64,000 nucleotides of DNA, taken from contig JAMLIS010000011.1 of the NCBI GenBank assembly GCA_023954015.1, forward strand, positions 1-64,000, written 5' to 3'. Of the stretch, positions 47,579 through 57,351 are shown one piece after another. The notes beneath the pieces are model-generated. The model was not told the origin of the DNA. It searched no databases and worked only from the letters and a program-made list of their open reading frames with translations. This DNA is from Burkholderiaceae bacterium (lineage in GTDB: Bacteria; Pseudomonadota; Gammaproteobacteria; Burkholderiales; Burkholderiaceae_E). Positions within the stretch are counted from its first letter, which is position 1; the number at the start of each line of letters is the position of its first letter. Made by a program: the position numbers and the translations under genes.

Positions 47579-49551
47579 TCGGTCTTTCCCTTTCGTCGCC
47601 CGCCCTCGCGGGCAGCTGCTGCATCGAAACCTGCGAAACCGAGCACTTCGCCGACCAGCGCGTCGAAGTCCGTCAACCCGTGGTCGCCGCCTTCCAGCAG
47701 GATCGTTCGCACGCCCGGATAACGCGCGATCATCTCGCGCCAGTCGAGCACCTCGTCGCCCTTGGCGGCCACCAGAAGGTAGCGGCCCGGATCGCGCAAC
47801 GCGCCGCCGCGCAGCGCGCGCAGCTCGTCGAGATGCCGCGCCTCGAAGCGAAACGGTCGATCGTCGTGGTAGCCGCGCAGTTCACCGACGTACGGTGCGA
47901 GGTCGCGCGCCGGATCGATCGCCGGGTTGAGCAGCACCGCTCGCGCGCCGCTGCGCTCGGCCAGCCAGGTCGCGTAGTAGCCGCCGAGCGAGCTGCCGAC
48001 GAGCGTATCGGCCGGCCCCGGGGCGATCTCGCGTTCGACGAGTTCGATCGCCTCTGCGGGCGACGGCGGCAGTTGCGGGCAGACGAACCGCTCGCCGTGC
48101 CCGAGCGCGCGCAGGCGCTCGTCGAGAATGCGGGCCTTGAACGACTGCGGCGACGAGCGGAAGCCGTGCAGGTAGACCAGGCGGCCGGTCGCGCGTGCCG
48201 CCAGCGCATCGAGCAACTTCTGGTGAATGCCGCCGAAGGAACCGTTGCTCATCGCGAGGACGAAGTCGCCCGCGCGCGCCTCGGCGACGATCGCCGCGAC
48301 CAGCGCGTCCGGCCCGCGCTCGACACGTGCGCGCGGGCCGAGCGGCGCGAGCGCGCCGGCGACGTCCCAGTCGATGCCGGCGGCGTCGCAGTACACCCGG
48401 TCGGCCTGCGCGAGCGAGCCGGCGAGCTGCGCCGACATCGCGCCGAGCTTCATCGTGTTCGAACGCGGCTCGAGCGCCGCCAGGATCCGTGCCCGCGGAC
48501 CGACCCGTTCGCGCAGGCCGGCCACCGTGGTGGCGATCGCCGTCGGGTGATGCGCAAAGTCATCGATCACCGTCACGCCCGCGGTTGTTCCGCGCGTCTC
48601 GAGGCGCCGGCGCACTCCTGCGAAGTCGGCGAGTGCCGCGATCGCTTCCGCGGGCGCGACGCCCGCGTGCCGCGCGGCGGCGATCGCCGCCAGCGCGTTC
48701 GCCCGGTTGTGTGCGCCGGCCAGTGCGACGCGGCAGCGCCCGAGGCGCTCGCCGCGAAAGCACACGTCGAAGCAGCTTGCCGCGCCGTCGTCCTCGACCG
48801 CATCCAGCTGCCAGCCGTCGCCCGAAAGGAAGCTTTCGCTTTCGCTCCACAGTCCGCGTTCGAGCACGCGCGCAAGCGCCGCGTCCTCGCCGTTGTGGAT
48901 GATCCGGCCGCTGCGCGCGACGGTGCGAACGAGATGATGGAATTGCGTTTCGATCGCAGCAAGATCCGGGAAGATGTCTGCGTGATCGAATTCGAGGTTG
49001 TTCAGCAGCAGCGTACGGGGCCGGTAGTGGACGAACTTCGAGCGCTTGTCGAAGAACGCGGTGTCGTATTCGTCGGCCTCGATGACGAAGTGCTCGCCGG
49101 CGCCCAGCCGTGCGGACACGGAGAAATTGCGCGCCAGCCCGCCGATCAGGAAACCGGGTCGCCGGCCGCAGGCTTCGAGAATCCAGGCGAGCAACGACGC
49201 AGTCGTCGTCTTTCCGTGCGTTCCTGCCACAGCGAGCACCCACTTGCGGGCGAGCGCGTGCTCGGCGAGCCATTGCGGCCCCGAAGTGAAGGGCTCGCGC
49301 GCGTCGAGGATCGCCTCCATCAGCGGATTGCCGCGCGCGACGACGTTGCCGACCACCCAGAGATCCGGCGCAAGCGAGCGCTGCGCGGCGTCGTAACCCT
49401 CGACGAGTTCGATGCCGAGCGCGCGCAGCTGCTCGCTCATCGGCGGGTAGACGTTCGCGTCGCAGCCGGTGACGCGATGGCCGGCCTGCGTCGCGATCGC
49501 GGCGATGCCGCCCATGAACGTCCCGCAGATGCCGAGGATATGGATGTGCAT
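47575..49551 (-). CDS. mpl: Mpl - YqiA fusion: UDP-MurNAc:tripeptide ligase joined to an alpha/beta hydrolase
   Basis: 658 residues in one frame. Residues 1-455 are Mpl, which re-uses murein tripeptide in cell-wall recycling: N-terminal [12 protein letters not shown], the P-loop [42 protein letters not shown], and [10 protein letters not shown]. Residues 458-658 are a complete YqiA-type esterase: [16 protein letters not shown], the nucleophile in [13 protein letters not shown], the acid in AKGDEVLDW, and the His in GGDHGLTDF. YqiA is normally a separate protein of about 193 residues; no stop or start codon separates the halves here. ATG at 49551. Confidence 0.93.
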   Translation of the reverse strand: MHIHILGICGTFMGGIAAIATQAGHRVTGCDANVYPPMSEQLRALGIELVEGYDAAQRSLAPDLWVVGNVVARGNPLMEAILDAREPFTSGPQWLAEHALARKWVLAVAGTHGKTTTASLLAWILEACGRRPGFLIGGLARNFSVSARLGAGEHFVIEADEYDTAFFDKRSKFVHYRPRTLLLNNLEFDHADIFPDLAAIETQFHHLVRTVARSGRIIHNGEDAALARVLERGLWSESESFLSGDGWQLDAVEDDGAASCFDVCFRGERLGRCRVALAGAHNRANALAAIAAARHAGVAPAEAIAALADFAGVRRRLETRGTTAGVTVIDDFAHHPTAIATTVAGLRERVGPRARILAALEPRSNTMKLGAMSAQLAGSLAQADRVYCDAAGIDWDVAGALAPLGPRARVERGPDALVAAIVAEARAGDFVLAMSNGSFGGIHQKLLDALAARATGRLVYLHGFRSSPQSFKARILDERLRALGHGERFVCPQLPPSPAEAIELVEREIAPGPADTLVGSSLGGYYATWLAERSGARAVLLNPAIDPARDLAPYVGELRGYHDDRPFRFEARHLDELRALRGGALRDPGRYLLVAAKGDEVLDWREMIARYPGVRTILLEGGDHGLTDFDALVGEVLGFAGFDAAAAREGGRRKGKTE

Positions 49552-49587
49552 CGGGGCGATAATGTGCGGTTGCGGATTCTACAGACC

Positions 49588-50187
49588 ATGAACGAGAACA
49601 CCGATCCCCTGCGCCTGGAGATCGCGGCCGCCGCCGCGCGGCTGCTCGCCGACGGCGCCTCCGACTACGCGAGCGCCAAGCGCAAGGCGGCGCAACGCGT
49701 GCTCGGCGAGCGCGCCGCGTCGAAGGGATCGATGCCCGACAACGAGGAAATCGACGCCGCCCTGCTCGAGCACCTGCAGCTCTTCGATTCCGGGCACGCC
49801 GAGCGCGTCGCCCGGCGTCGCCGGGCAGCCGCCGACCTGATGCAACGGCTCGAGGAATTCCAGCCCTACCTGACCGGCGCTGTCTGGAAAGGCATCGTCA
49901 CCGAGCACGCGCCGATCCACTTGCAGCTGTTCCACGACAACACGAAGGACGTGCAGATCGACCTGCTGAACCGGGGCGTCGATTTCGACGTGGCCTCGAT
50001 GCCGCATTTCCGCGGCGGGGCCGACGTCGAGGCGATCACCTTCTGGATGGCCGATGCGCCGGTGCTGCTGTCGCTGTATCGGCACGACGACCTGCGCGGC
50101 GCACTCAAGGGAGCGCGCGGCAGCGGCGCCGGCCCCGAGCGCGGCGACCGGCGAGCGCTGCTCGAACGGCTCGGCGTGGCGCCATGA
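49588..50187 (+). CDS. Conserved hypothetical protein, divergent from mpl
   Basis: 199 residues, mostly helical, no signal or membrane segment. Conserved-looking features: SAKRKAAQRVLG, PDNEEIDAALLEHLQLF, and YLTGAVWKGIVTEHAPIHLQLFHDNTKDVQIDLLNRGVDF. Similar proteins occur beside mpl in other betaproteobacteria and have sometimes been mislabelled as UDP-MurNAc-alanine ligase, by my recollection. The APIHLQLFHDN segment hints at a nucleotidyltransferase-like or nucleic-acid fold, which is not certain. It overlaps the tlpA-like gene by ATGA. Confidence 0.8.
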   Translation: MNENTDPLRLEIAAAAARLLADGASDYASAKRKAAQRVLGERAASKGSMPDNEEIDAALLEHLQLFDSGHAERVARRRRAAADLMQRLEEFQPYLTGAVWKGIVTEHAPIHLQLFHDNTKDVQIDLLNRGVDFDVASMPHFRGGADVEAITFWMADAPVLLSLYRHDDLRGALKGARGSGAGPERGDRRALLERLGVAP

Positions 50188-50717
50188 ATCCGCGCCGGCG
50201 CGCCTGGATCGGCGGCGCCGCGCTGGCGCTGGGCTTCGGCGGCTTCGGCGCCTGGGTCGCCTCGCGCCGATACCGGATCGACGCCGCCGACCACTCCGCC
50301 GTCGAAGTGCTGCTCGCATCGACGATGCCCGACGCGCAGGGCCGCCCGGTGCGGCTGGCCGAGTGGCGCGGCCAGCCGCTGGTGGTGAACTTCTGGGCCA
50401 CCTGGTGCCCGCCCTGCGTGGGCGAAATGCCCGAGCTGAGCGAAATCCAGCGCGATTACGCAGCGCGCGGGCTGCAGATACTCGGCATCGGCATCGACTC
50501 CGACAGCAACATTCGACAATTCGCCGAAAAGATGCCGATGAGCTACCCGCTGCTGGTCGCCGGCGCCGGCGGCAGCGAACTGACGCGCCGCTTCGGCAAC
50601 ACGTCGGGGTCGCTGCCCTTCACCGCCGTCGTCGATCGCCAGGGGCGTATTCGCCATCGAATACTCGGGCGCTTCGACAACGCCGAACTGCGGGCGGCGA
50701 TCGCGGCGACGCTCTGA
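50184..50717 (+). CDS. TlpA/ResA-like membrane-anchored thioredoxin
   Basis: 177 residues. An N-terminal anchor (about 8-27, RAWIGGAALALGFGGFGAWVA) holds a periplasmic thioredoxin fold: VVNFWATWCPPCVGEMPEL, with the redox pair Cys75/Cys78, and the cis-Pro region GSLPFTAVVD. The family reduces apocytochrome c cysteines or CuA-site cysteines. With CuA and cytochrome c pathways in the same organism, this is plausible but no partner gene is adjacent. Coupled to the preceding gene by ATGA. Confidence 0.93.
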   Translation: MNPRRRAWIGGAALALGFGGFGAWVASRRYRIDAADHSAVEVLLASTMPDAQGRPVRLAEWRGQPLVVNFWATWCPPCVGEMPELSEIQRDYAARGLQILGIGIDSDSNIRQFAEKMPMSYPLLVAGAGGSELTRRFGNTSGSLPFTAVVDRQGRIRHRILGRFDNAELRAAIAATL

Positions 50718-50756
50718 GCCGGGACGTGCGCGCTGGCGTTCATCGTGCAACCGGCG

Positions 50757-50762
50757 TATAAA
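50757..50762 (+). promoter_or_regulatory. -10-like element before aroQ
   Basis: TATAAA (five of six to consensus) lies 49 bases before the aroQ start. No convincing -35 is present at 16-18 bases. Confidence 0.35.
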
Positions 50763-50810
50763 GGCGTCCAATTTCCCGCAAAAGCGCGAAACTTTCGCTA
50801 GCGTGTTCTC

Positions 50811-51317
50811 TTGACGACGTCATCGAAACTGCTCTGGGCGCTTCACGGGCCCAACCTGAATCTGCTCGGCACCCGCGAGCCGGAGGTCTACGGGTCGACA
50901 CGACTCGACGAGATCGACGCGGCGCTCGCCCGGCAATGCGCCGACCAGGGGCACCGCTTCGAGAGCTTCCAGTCGAACCACGAAGGTGCGCTCGTCGACC
51001 GCGTGCAGCAGGCGCGCGAGCGCGGCGTCGCGTTCATCGTCCTGAACCCGGCGGCGTTCACCCACACGAGCGTGGCGCTGCGCGACGCGCTCGCAGCGGT
51101 GGCGATCCCGTTCATCGAGGTGCACCTGTCGAACATCCATCGCCGGGAGGCATTCCGGCGCCGGTCGTATTTCTCGGACCTCGCCGTCGGCGTCGTCGCG
51201 GGCCTGGGGCCGATCGGGTATCGGCTGGCAATGCAGGCGGCGATCGAGTCGCTGGGCCCGTCGGCGCCCGCCGCCCGGGTGTCTGCGGCGCACGCCCGGC
51301 CCGCCCGCGGAGATTGA
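50811..51317 (+). CDS. aroQ: Type II 3-dehydroquinate dehydratase
   Basis: 168 residues; removes water from 3-dehydroquinate. Seen: [20 protein letters not shown] with the catalytic Tyr, [30 protein letters not shown], and [15 protein letters not shown]. The start is TTG at 50811; no ATG exists before the conserved region and the ribosome site is weak. Six bases separate its stop from accB, an arrangement common in proteobacteria. A Pro/Ala-rich C-tail extends slightly beyond the fold. Confidence 0.95.
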   Translation: MTTSSKLLWALHGPNLNLLGTREPEVYGSTRLDEIDAALARQCADQGHRFESFQSNHEGALVDRVQQARERGVAFIVLNPAAFTHTSVALRDALAAVAIPFIEVHLSNIHRREAFRRRSYFSDLAVGVVAGLGPIGYRLAMQAAIESLGPSAPAARVSAAHARPARGD

Positions 51318-51323
51318 AAGCCA

Positions 51324-51791
51324 ATGGACCTGCGAAAACTCAAGACCCTGATCGATCTCGTCTCCGAATCGGGCATCTCCGAACTCGAGATCACCGAGGG
51401 CGACGGCAAGGTGCGCATCGTCAAGAACGTGCCTCCGGTGATGGTCGCGCCGATGGCCGCGTCGGCGCCGCCGGCGCCGATGCCGGTGACGCCGTCCACC
51501 ATCTCCGGCGCGTCGTCGGTGCCGGCTGCGCCCGCACCGGCGCCCGAAACGCCGTCGGGCCATCTCGTACGCTCGCCGATGGTCGGCACCTTCTACCGCT
51601 CGGGGCAGCCGGGCGCGCAGCCCTTCGTCTCGGTGGGCAGCGAAGTCGCCGAAGGCGACACGCTGTGCATCATCGAAGCCATGAAGCTGATGAACGAGAT
51701 CGAGGCCGACAAGAGCGGCACGATCAAGGCCGTCCTCGTCGACAACGGCTCGCCGGTCGAGTTCGGGCAGCCGCTGTTCGTCATCGAATGA
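51324..51791 (+). CDS. accB: Biotin carboxyl carrier protein of acetyl-CoA carboxylase
   Basis: 155 residues. N-terminal domain ([30 protein letters not shown] region), a Pro/Ala linker (about 40-80), and the biotinyl domain with the biotin lysine Lys121 in [12 protein letters not shown]. It carries CO2 from AccC to the carboxyltransferase. It is followed after 22 bases by accC, forming the usual accBC operon. Confidence 0.97.
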   Translation: MDLRKLKTLIDLVSESGISELEITEGDGKVRIVKNVPPVMVAPMAASAPPAPMPVTPSTISGASSVPAAPAPAPETPSGHLVRSPMVGTFYRSGQPGAQPFVSVGSEVAEGDTLCIIEAMKLMNEIEADKSGTIKAVLVDNGSPVEFGQPLFVIE

Positions 51792-51813
51792 CGCGAGCCC
51801 CACAGACCGCGCG

Positions 51814-53163
51814 ATGTTCGAGAAGCTGCTGATCGCCAACCGGGGCGAGATCGCGCTGCGCATCCAGCGCGCGTGCCGTGAACTGGGCATCAAGACGGTC
51901 GTCGTGCACTCGCAGGCCGACACCGAGGCGAAATACGTGAAGCTCGCCGACGAATCGGTCTGCATCGGGCCTGCGCCGTCGCGCGACAGCTACCTGAACG
52001 TTCCGGCGATCATCAGCGCGGCCGAAGTCACCGACGCCGAGGCGATCCATCCCGGCTACGGCTTCCTGTCGGAGAATGCCGACTTCGCCGAGCGCGTCGA
52101 GAAGAGCGGCTTCGTCTTCATCGGCCCGCGCCCCGAATCGATCCGGATGATGGGCGACAAGGTCTCGGCGAAGGAAGCGATGAAGAAGGCCGGCGTGCCG
52201 GTGGTGCCTGGTTCCGAAGGGGCGCTGCCCGAGGAATCGGTGGAAATCCTGCGCCTCGCCCGAGCGATCGGCTATCCGGTGATCGTCAAGGCGGCCGGCG
52301 GCGGCGGCGGGCGCGGCATGCGCGTCGTGCACACCGAGGCCGCGCTGCTCGGCGCGGTGACCATGACGCGCAGCGAGGCGCAGGCGGCGTTCGGCAACCC
52401 GAGCGTCTATCTCGAGAAGTTCCTCGAGAACCCGCGCCACATCGAGATCCAGGTGCTTGCCGACGAGTACCGCAACGCCGTGCACCTGGGCGAGCGCGAC
52501 TGCTCGATGCAGCGCCGGCACCAGAAGATCATCGAGGAGGCGCCCGCGCCCGGCATTCCGCGACGCGCGATCGACCGCATCGCACAGCGCTGCGCCGACG
52601 CCTGCCGCAAGATGGGCTACCGCGGTGCCGGCACCTTCGAGTTCCTGTTCGAGAACGGCGAGTTCTATTTCATCGAAATGAACACGCGCGTGCAGGTCGA
52701 GCACCCGGTCACCGAGCTGATCACCGGCATCGACATCGTGCAGGAGCAGATCCGCATCGCCTGCGGCGAGAAGCTTCGCTTCCGCCAGCGCGACATTCGC
52801 CTGCACGGCCACGCGATCGAGTGCCGCATCAACGCCGAGGATCCGTTCCGCTTCACGCCGTCTCCCGGGCGGATCACCGCCTGGCATCCACCCGGAGGTC
52901 CGGGCATCCGCGTCGATTCGCACGTCTACACCAACTACTTCGTGCCGCCGAACTACGACTCGTTGATCGCCAAGGTGATCGCCTACGGCGAGACTCGCGA
53001 GCAGGCGATCCGCCGCATGCGGATCGCGCTCTCGGAGATGGCCGTGGACGGCATCCGCACGAACCTGCCGCTGCACCGCGAACTGCTCACCGACGCGCAT
53101 TTCGTGCAGGGTGGCACGCCGATCCACTATCTCGAGCAGAAGCTCGCGCTGCGCCGCAGCTGA
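51814..53163 (+). CDS. accC: Acetyl-CoA carboxylase, biotin carboxylase subunit
   Basis: 449 residues. ATP-grasp enzyme carboxylating biotin on AccB. Seen: [50 protein letters not shown] (glycine-rich ATP loop), [48 protein letters not shown] with the bicarbonate/biotin site. It is followed by prmA after 17 bases. Confidence 0.97.
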   Translation: MFEKLLIANRGEIALRIQRACRELGIKTVVVHSQADTEAKYVKLADESVCIGPAPSRDSYLNVPAIISAAEVTDAEAIHPGYGFLSENADFAERVEKSGFVFIGPRPESIRMMGDKVSAKEAMKKAGVPVVPGSEGALPEESVEILRLARAIGYPVIVKAAGGGGGRGMRVVHTEAALLGAVTMTRSEAQAAFGNPSVYLEKFLENPRHIEIQVLADEYRNAVHLGERDCSMQRRHQKIIEEAPAPGIPRRAIDRIAQRCADACRKMGYRGAGTFEFLFENGEFYFIEMNTRVQVEHPVTELITGIDIVQEQIRIACGEKLRFRQRDIRLHGHAIECRINAEDPFRFTPSPGRITAWHPPGGPGIRVDSHVYTNYFVPPNYDSLIAKVIAYGETREQAIRRMRIALSEMAVDGIRTNLPLHRELLTDAHFVQGGTPIHYLEQKLALRRS

Positions 53164-53180
53164 GGCCGGTTCGCACTCCG

Positions 53181-54134
53181 ATGTGGCTGCGGATCCGCTT
53201 CGTCGTCGACGGCGCAAGCGCCGATGCATGGACCGACGCACTGCTCGCCGCAGGGGCCGCATCGGTGGACACGAGCGACGCCGACGCCGACTCCGAAGCC
53301 GAATGCGCGTTGTTCGGCGAGCCCGGCGAGCCGCCGCCGGCCAGCGCGTGGCCGCGCACGCGGATCACTGCGCTGCTCGCGCGCTACGGCGCGCCCGGCG
53401 TCGACGAGGCGTCGTCGACCGACGAGTCCGACGCAGACGAGCGCCTTGCGCACGCGCTGCTCGCCCGAGCCTCGGCGCTGGCCGCGCAAGCGGCTGCACG
53501 CGACGTCGAACTGGACCGCCTCGACGACCAGGACTGGGTGCAGGCCACGCAGCGCCAGTTCGTGGCCTTCCCCGTGGGCGACCGACTCTGGATCACGCCT
53601 TCGTGGCAGGCGTCGTCGCAGCCGGCACCCGAAGCGCGCGCGACGATCGTGCTCGACCCGGGGCTCGCCTTCGGCACCGGCAGCCACCCGACGACGCGGC
53701 TGTGCCTCGAATGGCTCGACGAAAACCTGCGCGCGGGCGACACGGTGATCGACTACGGATGCGGTTCGGGGATCCTCGCGATCGCCGCCGCGCGACTCGG
53801 TGCGCGCAGCGTCACCGGCATCGACATCGATCCGCAGGCGCTCGTCGCCGCTGCGCGAAACGCCGCGGACAACGGCGTGTCGATCGAACTGCGATCCAGC
53901 GACCAGGCAATGCCGCCGGCGGCGGACGTCGTCGTCGCCAACATCCTCGCCAACCCGCTGCGCGTGCTCGCACCGCTGCTGGAGACGCTGGTCGCGCCCG
54001 GTGGCCGCCTCGTCGTCGCCGGACTCCTCGATCGGCAGGCCGACGGAATCGCGCGCTGCTATCGCGACGTGGCGTTGCAGCCGTGGCGATCGGCCGAAGG
54101 CTGGACTTGCCTGGCCGGAACCCGTCCCCGATGA
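53181..54134 (+). CDS. prmA: Ribosomal protein L11 methyltransferase
   Basis: 317 residues. N-terminal L11-binding domain (here with an acidic insertion DTSDADADSEAEC), then a Rossmann methyltransferase domain: DPGLAFGTGSHPTTRLCLEWL, DYGCGSGILAIAAARLGARSV (SAM site), and VVANILANPLRVLAPLL. Methylates L11. It belongs to the aroQ-accB-accC-prmA run. Confidence 0.95.
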   Translation: MWLRIRFVVDGASADAWTDALLAAGAASVDTSDADADSEAECALFGEPGEPPPASAWPRTRITALLARYGAPGVDEASSTDESDADERLAHALLARASALAAQAAARDVELDRLDDQDWVQATQRQFVAFPVGDRLWITPSWQASSQPAPEARATIVLDPGLAFGTGSHPTTRLCLEWLDENLRAGDTVIDYGCGSGILAIAAARLGARSVTGIDIDPQALVAAARNAADNGVSIELRSSDQAMPPAADVVVANILANPLRVLAPLLETLVAPGGRLVVAGLLDRQADGIARCYRDVALQPWRSAEGWTCLAGTRPR

Positions 54135-54156
54135 TCGCGCGATACGGGGAGAGCTG

Positions 54157-55365
54157 ATGGCGCTCGCGACCACCTGCCCGCAGTGCAAGACGAGCTTCCG
54201 GGTCGTTCCCGACCAGCTCAAGCTGCGCCGTGGCTTCGTGCGATGCGGCCGATGCCACAACGTCTTCGCCGGCATCGACCACCTGCGCTACGTCGACGAT
54301 GCGCAGTTGCGCAGGGCCTCCGGCGTCGATCCGCGACCCCGGGCGGCCGAGGCAGCCGAAGCGGAGCTCGGCTTCGATGCCGAAGCCGAGCATGGCCTCG
54401 ACGTCGAAGCGCAGCAGGGCTTCGATACCGTAGCGGAGTCGGGCTTCGACGCCGACGCCGAAGCCGAGCACGATTCGCACGACCCGCTTCTTGCCGGGTA
54501 CCGCGACCTGCGGCGCGATCGCGCGACGAACGAGGCCGAATGGATCGACGTCGGCCCGCCTGCGCTCGAAACTTTCGCCGACGGCACTCTCACCGACGAA
54601 GCGTTCACCGACGAAGCTCGGAGCGACGAAGCTCCGGTCGCCGAGACCGTCGTCGAGGACGAAATACCGGCCGACCCACACTTCGTGAACCGGGTTGCGG
54701 GCGACGCAGGCCTCGTGGACTACGACGGGGACGTCGACCTCGTCGCCCGCGAAGCGACGCGCGAAGACGCGCTGCCCCCGTACGTCGAGCGCTACACCGG
54801 GTCGCCCCACGAAGACGACGGCGCGGATGCCGAGTCGGCGATCGACTACTTCTCGACCCGGCGCGCGCGCGGCTTTGCCGATCGCCGCGGACTCGCCAGC
54901 GCCGCCCTCGCCATTGCGCTCGCCATCGCGCTCGTGCTGCAGTGGGCGGTCGCCGAACGTTCGGCGATCGCCGTGCGCGTCCCGGGCGTCGCGCCGCTGC
55001 TCGGTGCGGCGCTCGCGCCCTTCGGACTGCACATCGAGGCGCCGCACGAGCTCGATGCGCTGACGATCGAGTCCTTCGAGCTGCAGGCTTCCGCCGCTGC
55101 CGACGTGCTCGAACTGCGGGCGCTGTTGCGCAATCGCGCCGATCATCCGGTGCGCTGGCCGTCGATGCAGCTCACGCTTACCGATCCCGAGAACCGCGTA
55201 CTGGTGCGCCGCGCGCTGCATCCGGACGATTATCTCGCCGAGGCCGGCGCGGTGCGCACGGCAGGCGTCCCGGCGCACACCGAGTGGCCGCTGCGCCTGG
55301 CGCTCGAGGCAAGCGACCTGCGGGCGGCCGGCTACGACTACCGCGTGCAACTGTTCTATCCCTAG
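54157..55365 (+). CDS. Zinc-ribbon membrane protein (DUF3426 type)
   Basis: 402 residues. An N-terminal zinc ribbon (CPQCKTSFRVVPDQLKL ... CGRCHNVF, Cys7/10/30/33), an acidic, repetitive middle (about 50-215, alternating E/D-rich units such as DEAFTDEA), one transmembrane helix near 245-262, and a periplasmic domain (about 280-400) typical of DUF3426. It is found after prmA in other betaproteobacteria. Function unknown. The acidic region is unusually long and low in complexity. Confidence 0.9.
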   Translation: MALATTCPQCKTSFRVVPDQLKLRRGFVRCGRCHNVFAGIDHLRYVDDAQLRRASGVDPRPRAAEAAEAELGFDAEAEHGLDVEAQQGFDTVAESGFDADAEAEHDSHDPLLAGYRDLRRDRATNEAEWIDVGPPALETFADGTLTDEAFTDEARSDEAPVAETVVEDEIPADPHFVNRVAGDAGLVDYDGDVDLVAREATREDALPPYVERYTGSPHEDDGADAESAIDYFSTRRARGFADRRGLASAALAIALAIALVLQWAVAERSAIAVRVPGVAPLLGAALAPFGLHIEAPHELDALTIESFELQASAAADVLELRALLRNRADHPVRWPSMQLTLTDPENRVLVRRALHPDDYLAEAGAVRTAGVPAHTEWPLRLALEASDLRAAGYDYRVQLFYP

Positions 55366-55373
55366 GAATCCCG

Positions 55374-56327
55374 ATGCCCCGACGCGTTCTCATCAGCGGT
55401 TCGATCGCCTACGACACGATCATGGTGTTCGAAGGCCACTTCAAGGACCACATCCTTCCCGACCGCGTGCACATGCTGAACGTATCGTTCCTCGCGCCGC
55501 GGCTCGAGCGGAACTACGGCGGCTGCGCGGGCAACATCGCCTACACGCTGGGCAAGCTCGGCGGCGAGCCGGTCATGCTTGCGACGATCGGCCGCGACGG
55601 CGACGCCTACCTGGCGCACCTGGGCGAACTGGGCATCGGCACCTCCTGCGTGCGTCGCCTGGACAGCGAATACACGGCGCAGGCGTTCATCACGACCGAC
55701 CTGTCGGACAACCAGATCACCGCATTCCATCCCGGCGCGATGACGCATGCGCACTGCGTCTCGGTTCGCGACGCCTGCAGCGGCCCGGCCGAGGCGGTGG
55801 TCGGCATCGTCGCGCCCAACGGACGCGAGGCGATGCTGCAGCACGCCCGCGAGTTTCGCGAATGCGGCGTGCCCTTCGTGTTCGATCCGGGGCAGGGACT
55901 GCCGATGTTCGATGGCCAGGCGCTGCGCGAATTCGTCTCGCTGGCCAGTGCGGTCACCGTCAACGACTACGAGGCTTCGCTGCTCGTCGAGCGCACCGGC
56001 TGGAGCGAAGCGCGCATCGCGCAGCAGGTGCAGGCGCTGATCGTCACGCGCGGCGCCGAAGGCTCGCGCGTGTACGAGGAAGGGACGGTGACCGAGATCG
56101 CCGCGCTTGCCGTGTCGCGTGCGGTGGATCCCACCGGTTGCGGCGACGCATACCGCGCCGGCCTGCTGCACGCGCGCACGCTCGGCTGGAACTGGCGCGA
56201 TGCCGCTCGCCTGGGCACCGTGATGGGCGCGATCAAGATCGAGCACCGCGGCGGACAGAACCACCCGGTCGATCGCGGCGAGGTCGCGCGCCGCTTCGAA
56301 CAGGCCTACGGCAGCGCCCCCTGGTGA
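55374..56327 (+). CDS. PfkB-family carbohydrate/nucleoside kinase
   Basis: 317 residues of the ribokinase fold. Seen: the opening RRVLISGSIAYDTIMVFEGHF, NYGGCAGNIAYTLGKLGGEP (substrate region), TVNDYEASLL, and the catalytic Asp in DPTGCGDAYRAGLL with its anion hole. Resembles bacterial adenosine-kinase-annotated PfkB proteins that follow the zinc-ribbon gene in related genomes. Substrate unproven. Its 3' end overlaps the convergent DUF167 gene by 22 bases. Confidence 0.9.
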   Translation: MPRRVLISGSIAYDTIMVFEGHFKDHILPDRVHMLNVSFLAPRLERNYGGCAGNIAYTLGKLGGEPVMLATIGRDGDAYLAHLGELGIGTSCVRRLDSEYTAQAFITTDLSDNQITAFHPGAMTHAHCVSVRDACSGPAEAVVGIVAPNGREAMLQHAREFRECGVPFVFDPGQGLPMFDGQALREFVSLASAVTVNDYEASLLVERTGWSEARIAQQVQALIVTRGAEGSRVYEEGTVTEIAALAVSRAVDPTGCGDAYRAGLLHARTLGWNWRDAARLGTVMGAIKIEHRGGQNHPVDRGEVARRFEQAYGSAPW

Positions 56328-56626
56328 AGCGCCGCGCACAGCGCTGCGGCGTCGAGCGGCGCATCGAGCGCGAAGCGCTTGCGTCGCGCGGCGGCTCCGG
56401 AGACGAGTCGCACCGAACGCTTCGGAAGCGCGAGTCGCTCGGCGAGGAAACGCGCGATCTCGTCGTTGGCCCGCCCTTCGACGGGCGGCGCTGCGACGCG
56501 CAGCTTCAGGCAGCCGTCGAACTCGCCGACGATCTCGGTGCGCGCGGCGCCGGGCTGTGCCGCGACGCGCAGTCGCCATGCACCGGGCTCGCCTTCGAGC
56601 CAGGCCGGCAACTGCGCGCGGTGCAT
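56306..56626 (-). CDS. DUF167 (YggU-like) protein
   Basis: 106 residues with the DUF167 pattern: RLRVAAQPGAARTEIVGEF and LKLRVAAPPVEGRANDEIARFLAERL, then RSVRLVSGAAARRKRF. ATG at 56626 chosen. It follows yggT on the same strand after 25 bases, the usual pairing. Function unknown. The 3' end overlaps the convergent PfkB gene. Confidence 0.92.
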   Translation of the reverse strand: MHRAQLPAWLEGEPGAWRLRVAAQPGAARTEIVGEFDGCLKLRVAAPPVEGRANDEIARFLAERLALPKRSVRLVSGAAARRKRFALDAPLDAAALCAALHQGALP

Positions 56627-56651
56627 CGAACCGCCGGCGACCAAGACGCGA

Positions 56652-57224
56652 TCAGGCGACGGCCGCGAAGAACGTGGGCATCGCCGACTGCAGCACGGTG
56701 AGCGCAAGCTGCGCGAGCAGGATCAGGACCAGCGGCGACAGATCGACGCCGCCGACCAGCGGAACGAAGCGGCGGATCGGCGCCAGGAACGGACGCGTGA
56801 GCGCATCGATCGTCGGGGCGATCGGCGCGTGCGGATTGACCCACGACAGCACCGCCAGCAGCAGCACCAGCGCGGTGAGCAGCCACAACGACCACTTCGC
56901 GAGCCAGAAGATCGCCAGCAGCACGACGGCGCCGAAGGCGGGCGCGCGCCCGCCGCCGTACAGCAGCACGTAGAGCACCGCGAGCAGGACCGCCAGCAGC
57001 AGCGCAGCGAGCAGGCTCGCCCAGTCGACGCTGCGCATGTTCTTGCGCGTGGCCGGCAGCACGCCGCGCAGCGGGCGGACGATCCAGTCGGTGACGGCGA
57101 TGACGAACTGGCCGAGCGGATCGCGAACGCCGAGTCCGAGCCAGTTCAGGTAGGCGCGCAGCACGCAAGCCGTGGCCAGCAGGCTGCCGAGCGTTTCGAG
57201 CAGAAGCCAGAGTGCCTGATGCAT
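56652..57224 (-). CDS. YggT-family membrane protein
   Basis: 190 residues, two YggT repeats, four hydrophobic helices in all. Each repeat ends with a similar loop (DPLGQFVIAVTDWIVRPLRGVLP and NPHAPIAPTIDALTRPFLAPIRR). The family is found near division, proline-synthesis (proC) and envelope genes. Role unclear. A strong terminator lies just upstream (of the histone-like gene), so this gene and DUF167 need their own promoter between 57225 and 57262. Confidence 0.93.
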   Translation of the reverse strand: MHQALWLLLETLGSLLATACVLRAYLNWLGLGVRDPLGQFVIAVTDWIVRPLRGVLPATRKNMRSVDWASLLAALLLAVLLAVLYVLLYGGGRAPAFGAVVLLAIFWLAKWSLWLLTALVLLLAVLSWVNPHAPIAPTIDALTRPFLAPIRRFVPLVGGVDLSPLVLILLAQLALTVLQSAMPTFFAAVA

Positions 57225-57261
57225 GTAGACGATTCCGCAACGCCCGCGATTCTCGCATACG

Positions 57262-57300
57262 AAAAAAAGAGTCCCGCACGGCGCGGCAACCGTGCGGGAC
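57262..57300 (-). terminator. Strong intrinsic terminator of the histone-like gene
   Basis: On the minus strand GTCCCGCACGG pairs with CCGTGCGGGAC (57300-57290 with 57281-57271), a perfect 11-base stem with an 8-base loop, followed by CTC then seven T. It lies 52 bases after the histone-like gene's stop. Confidence 0.9.
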
Positions 57301-57351
57301 CCTTCGCGCGCGTGCGTCGCGGGCGACGCACGGCGCTTCGCGCTCGACGCG

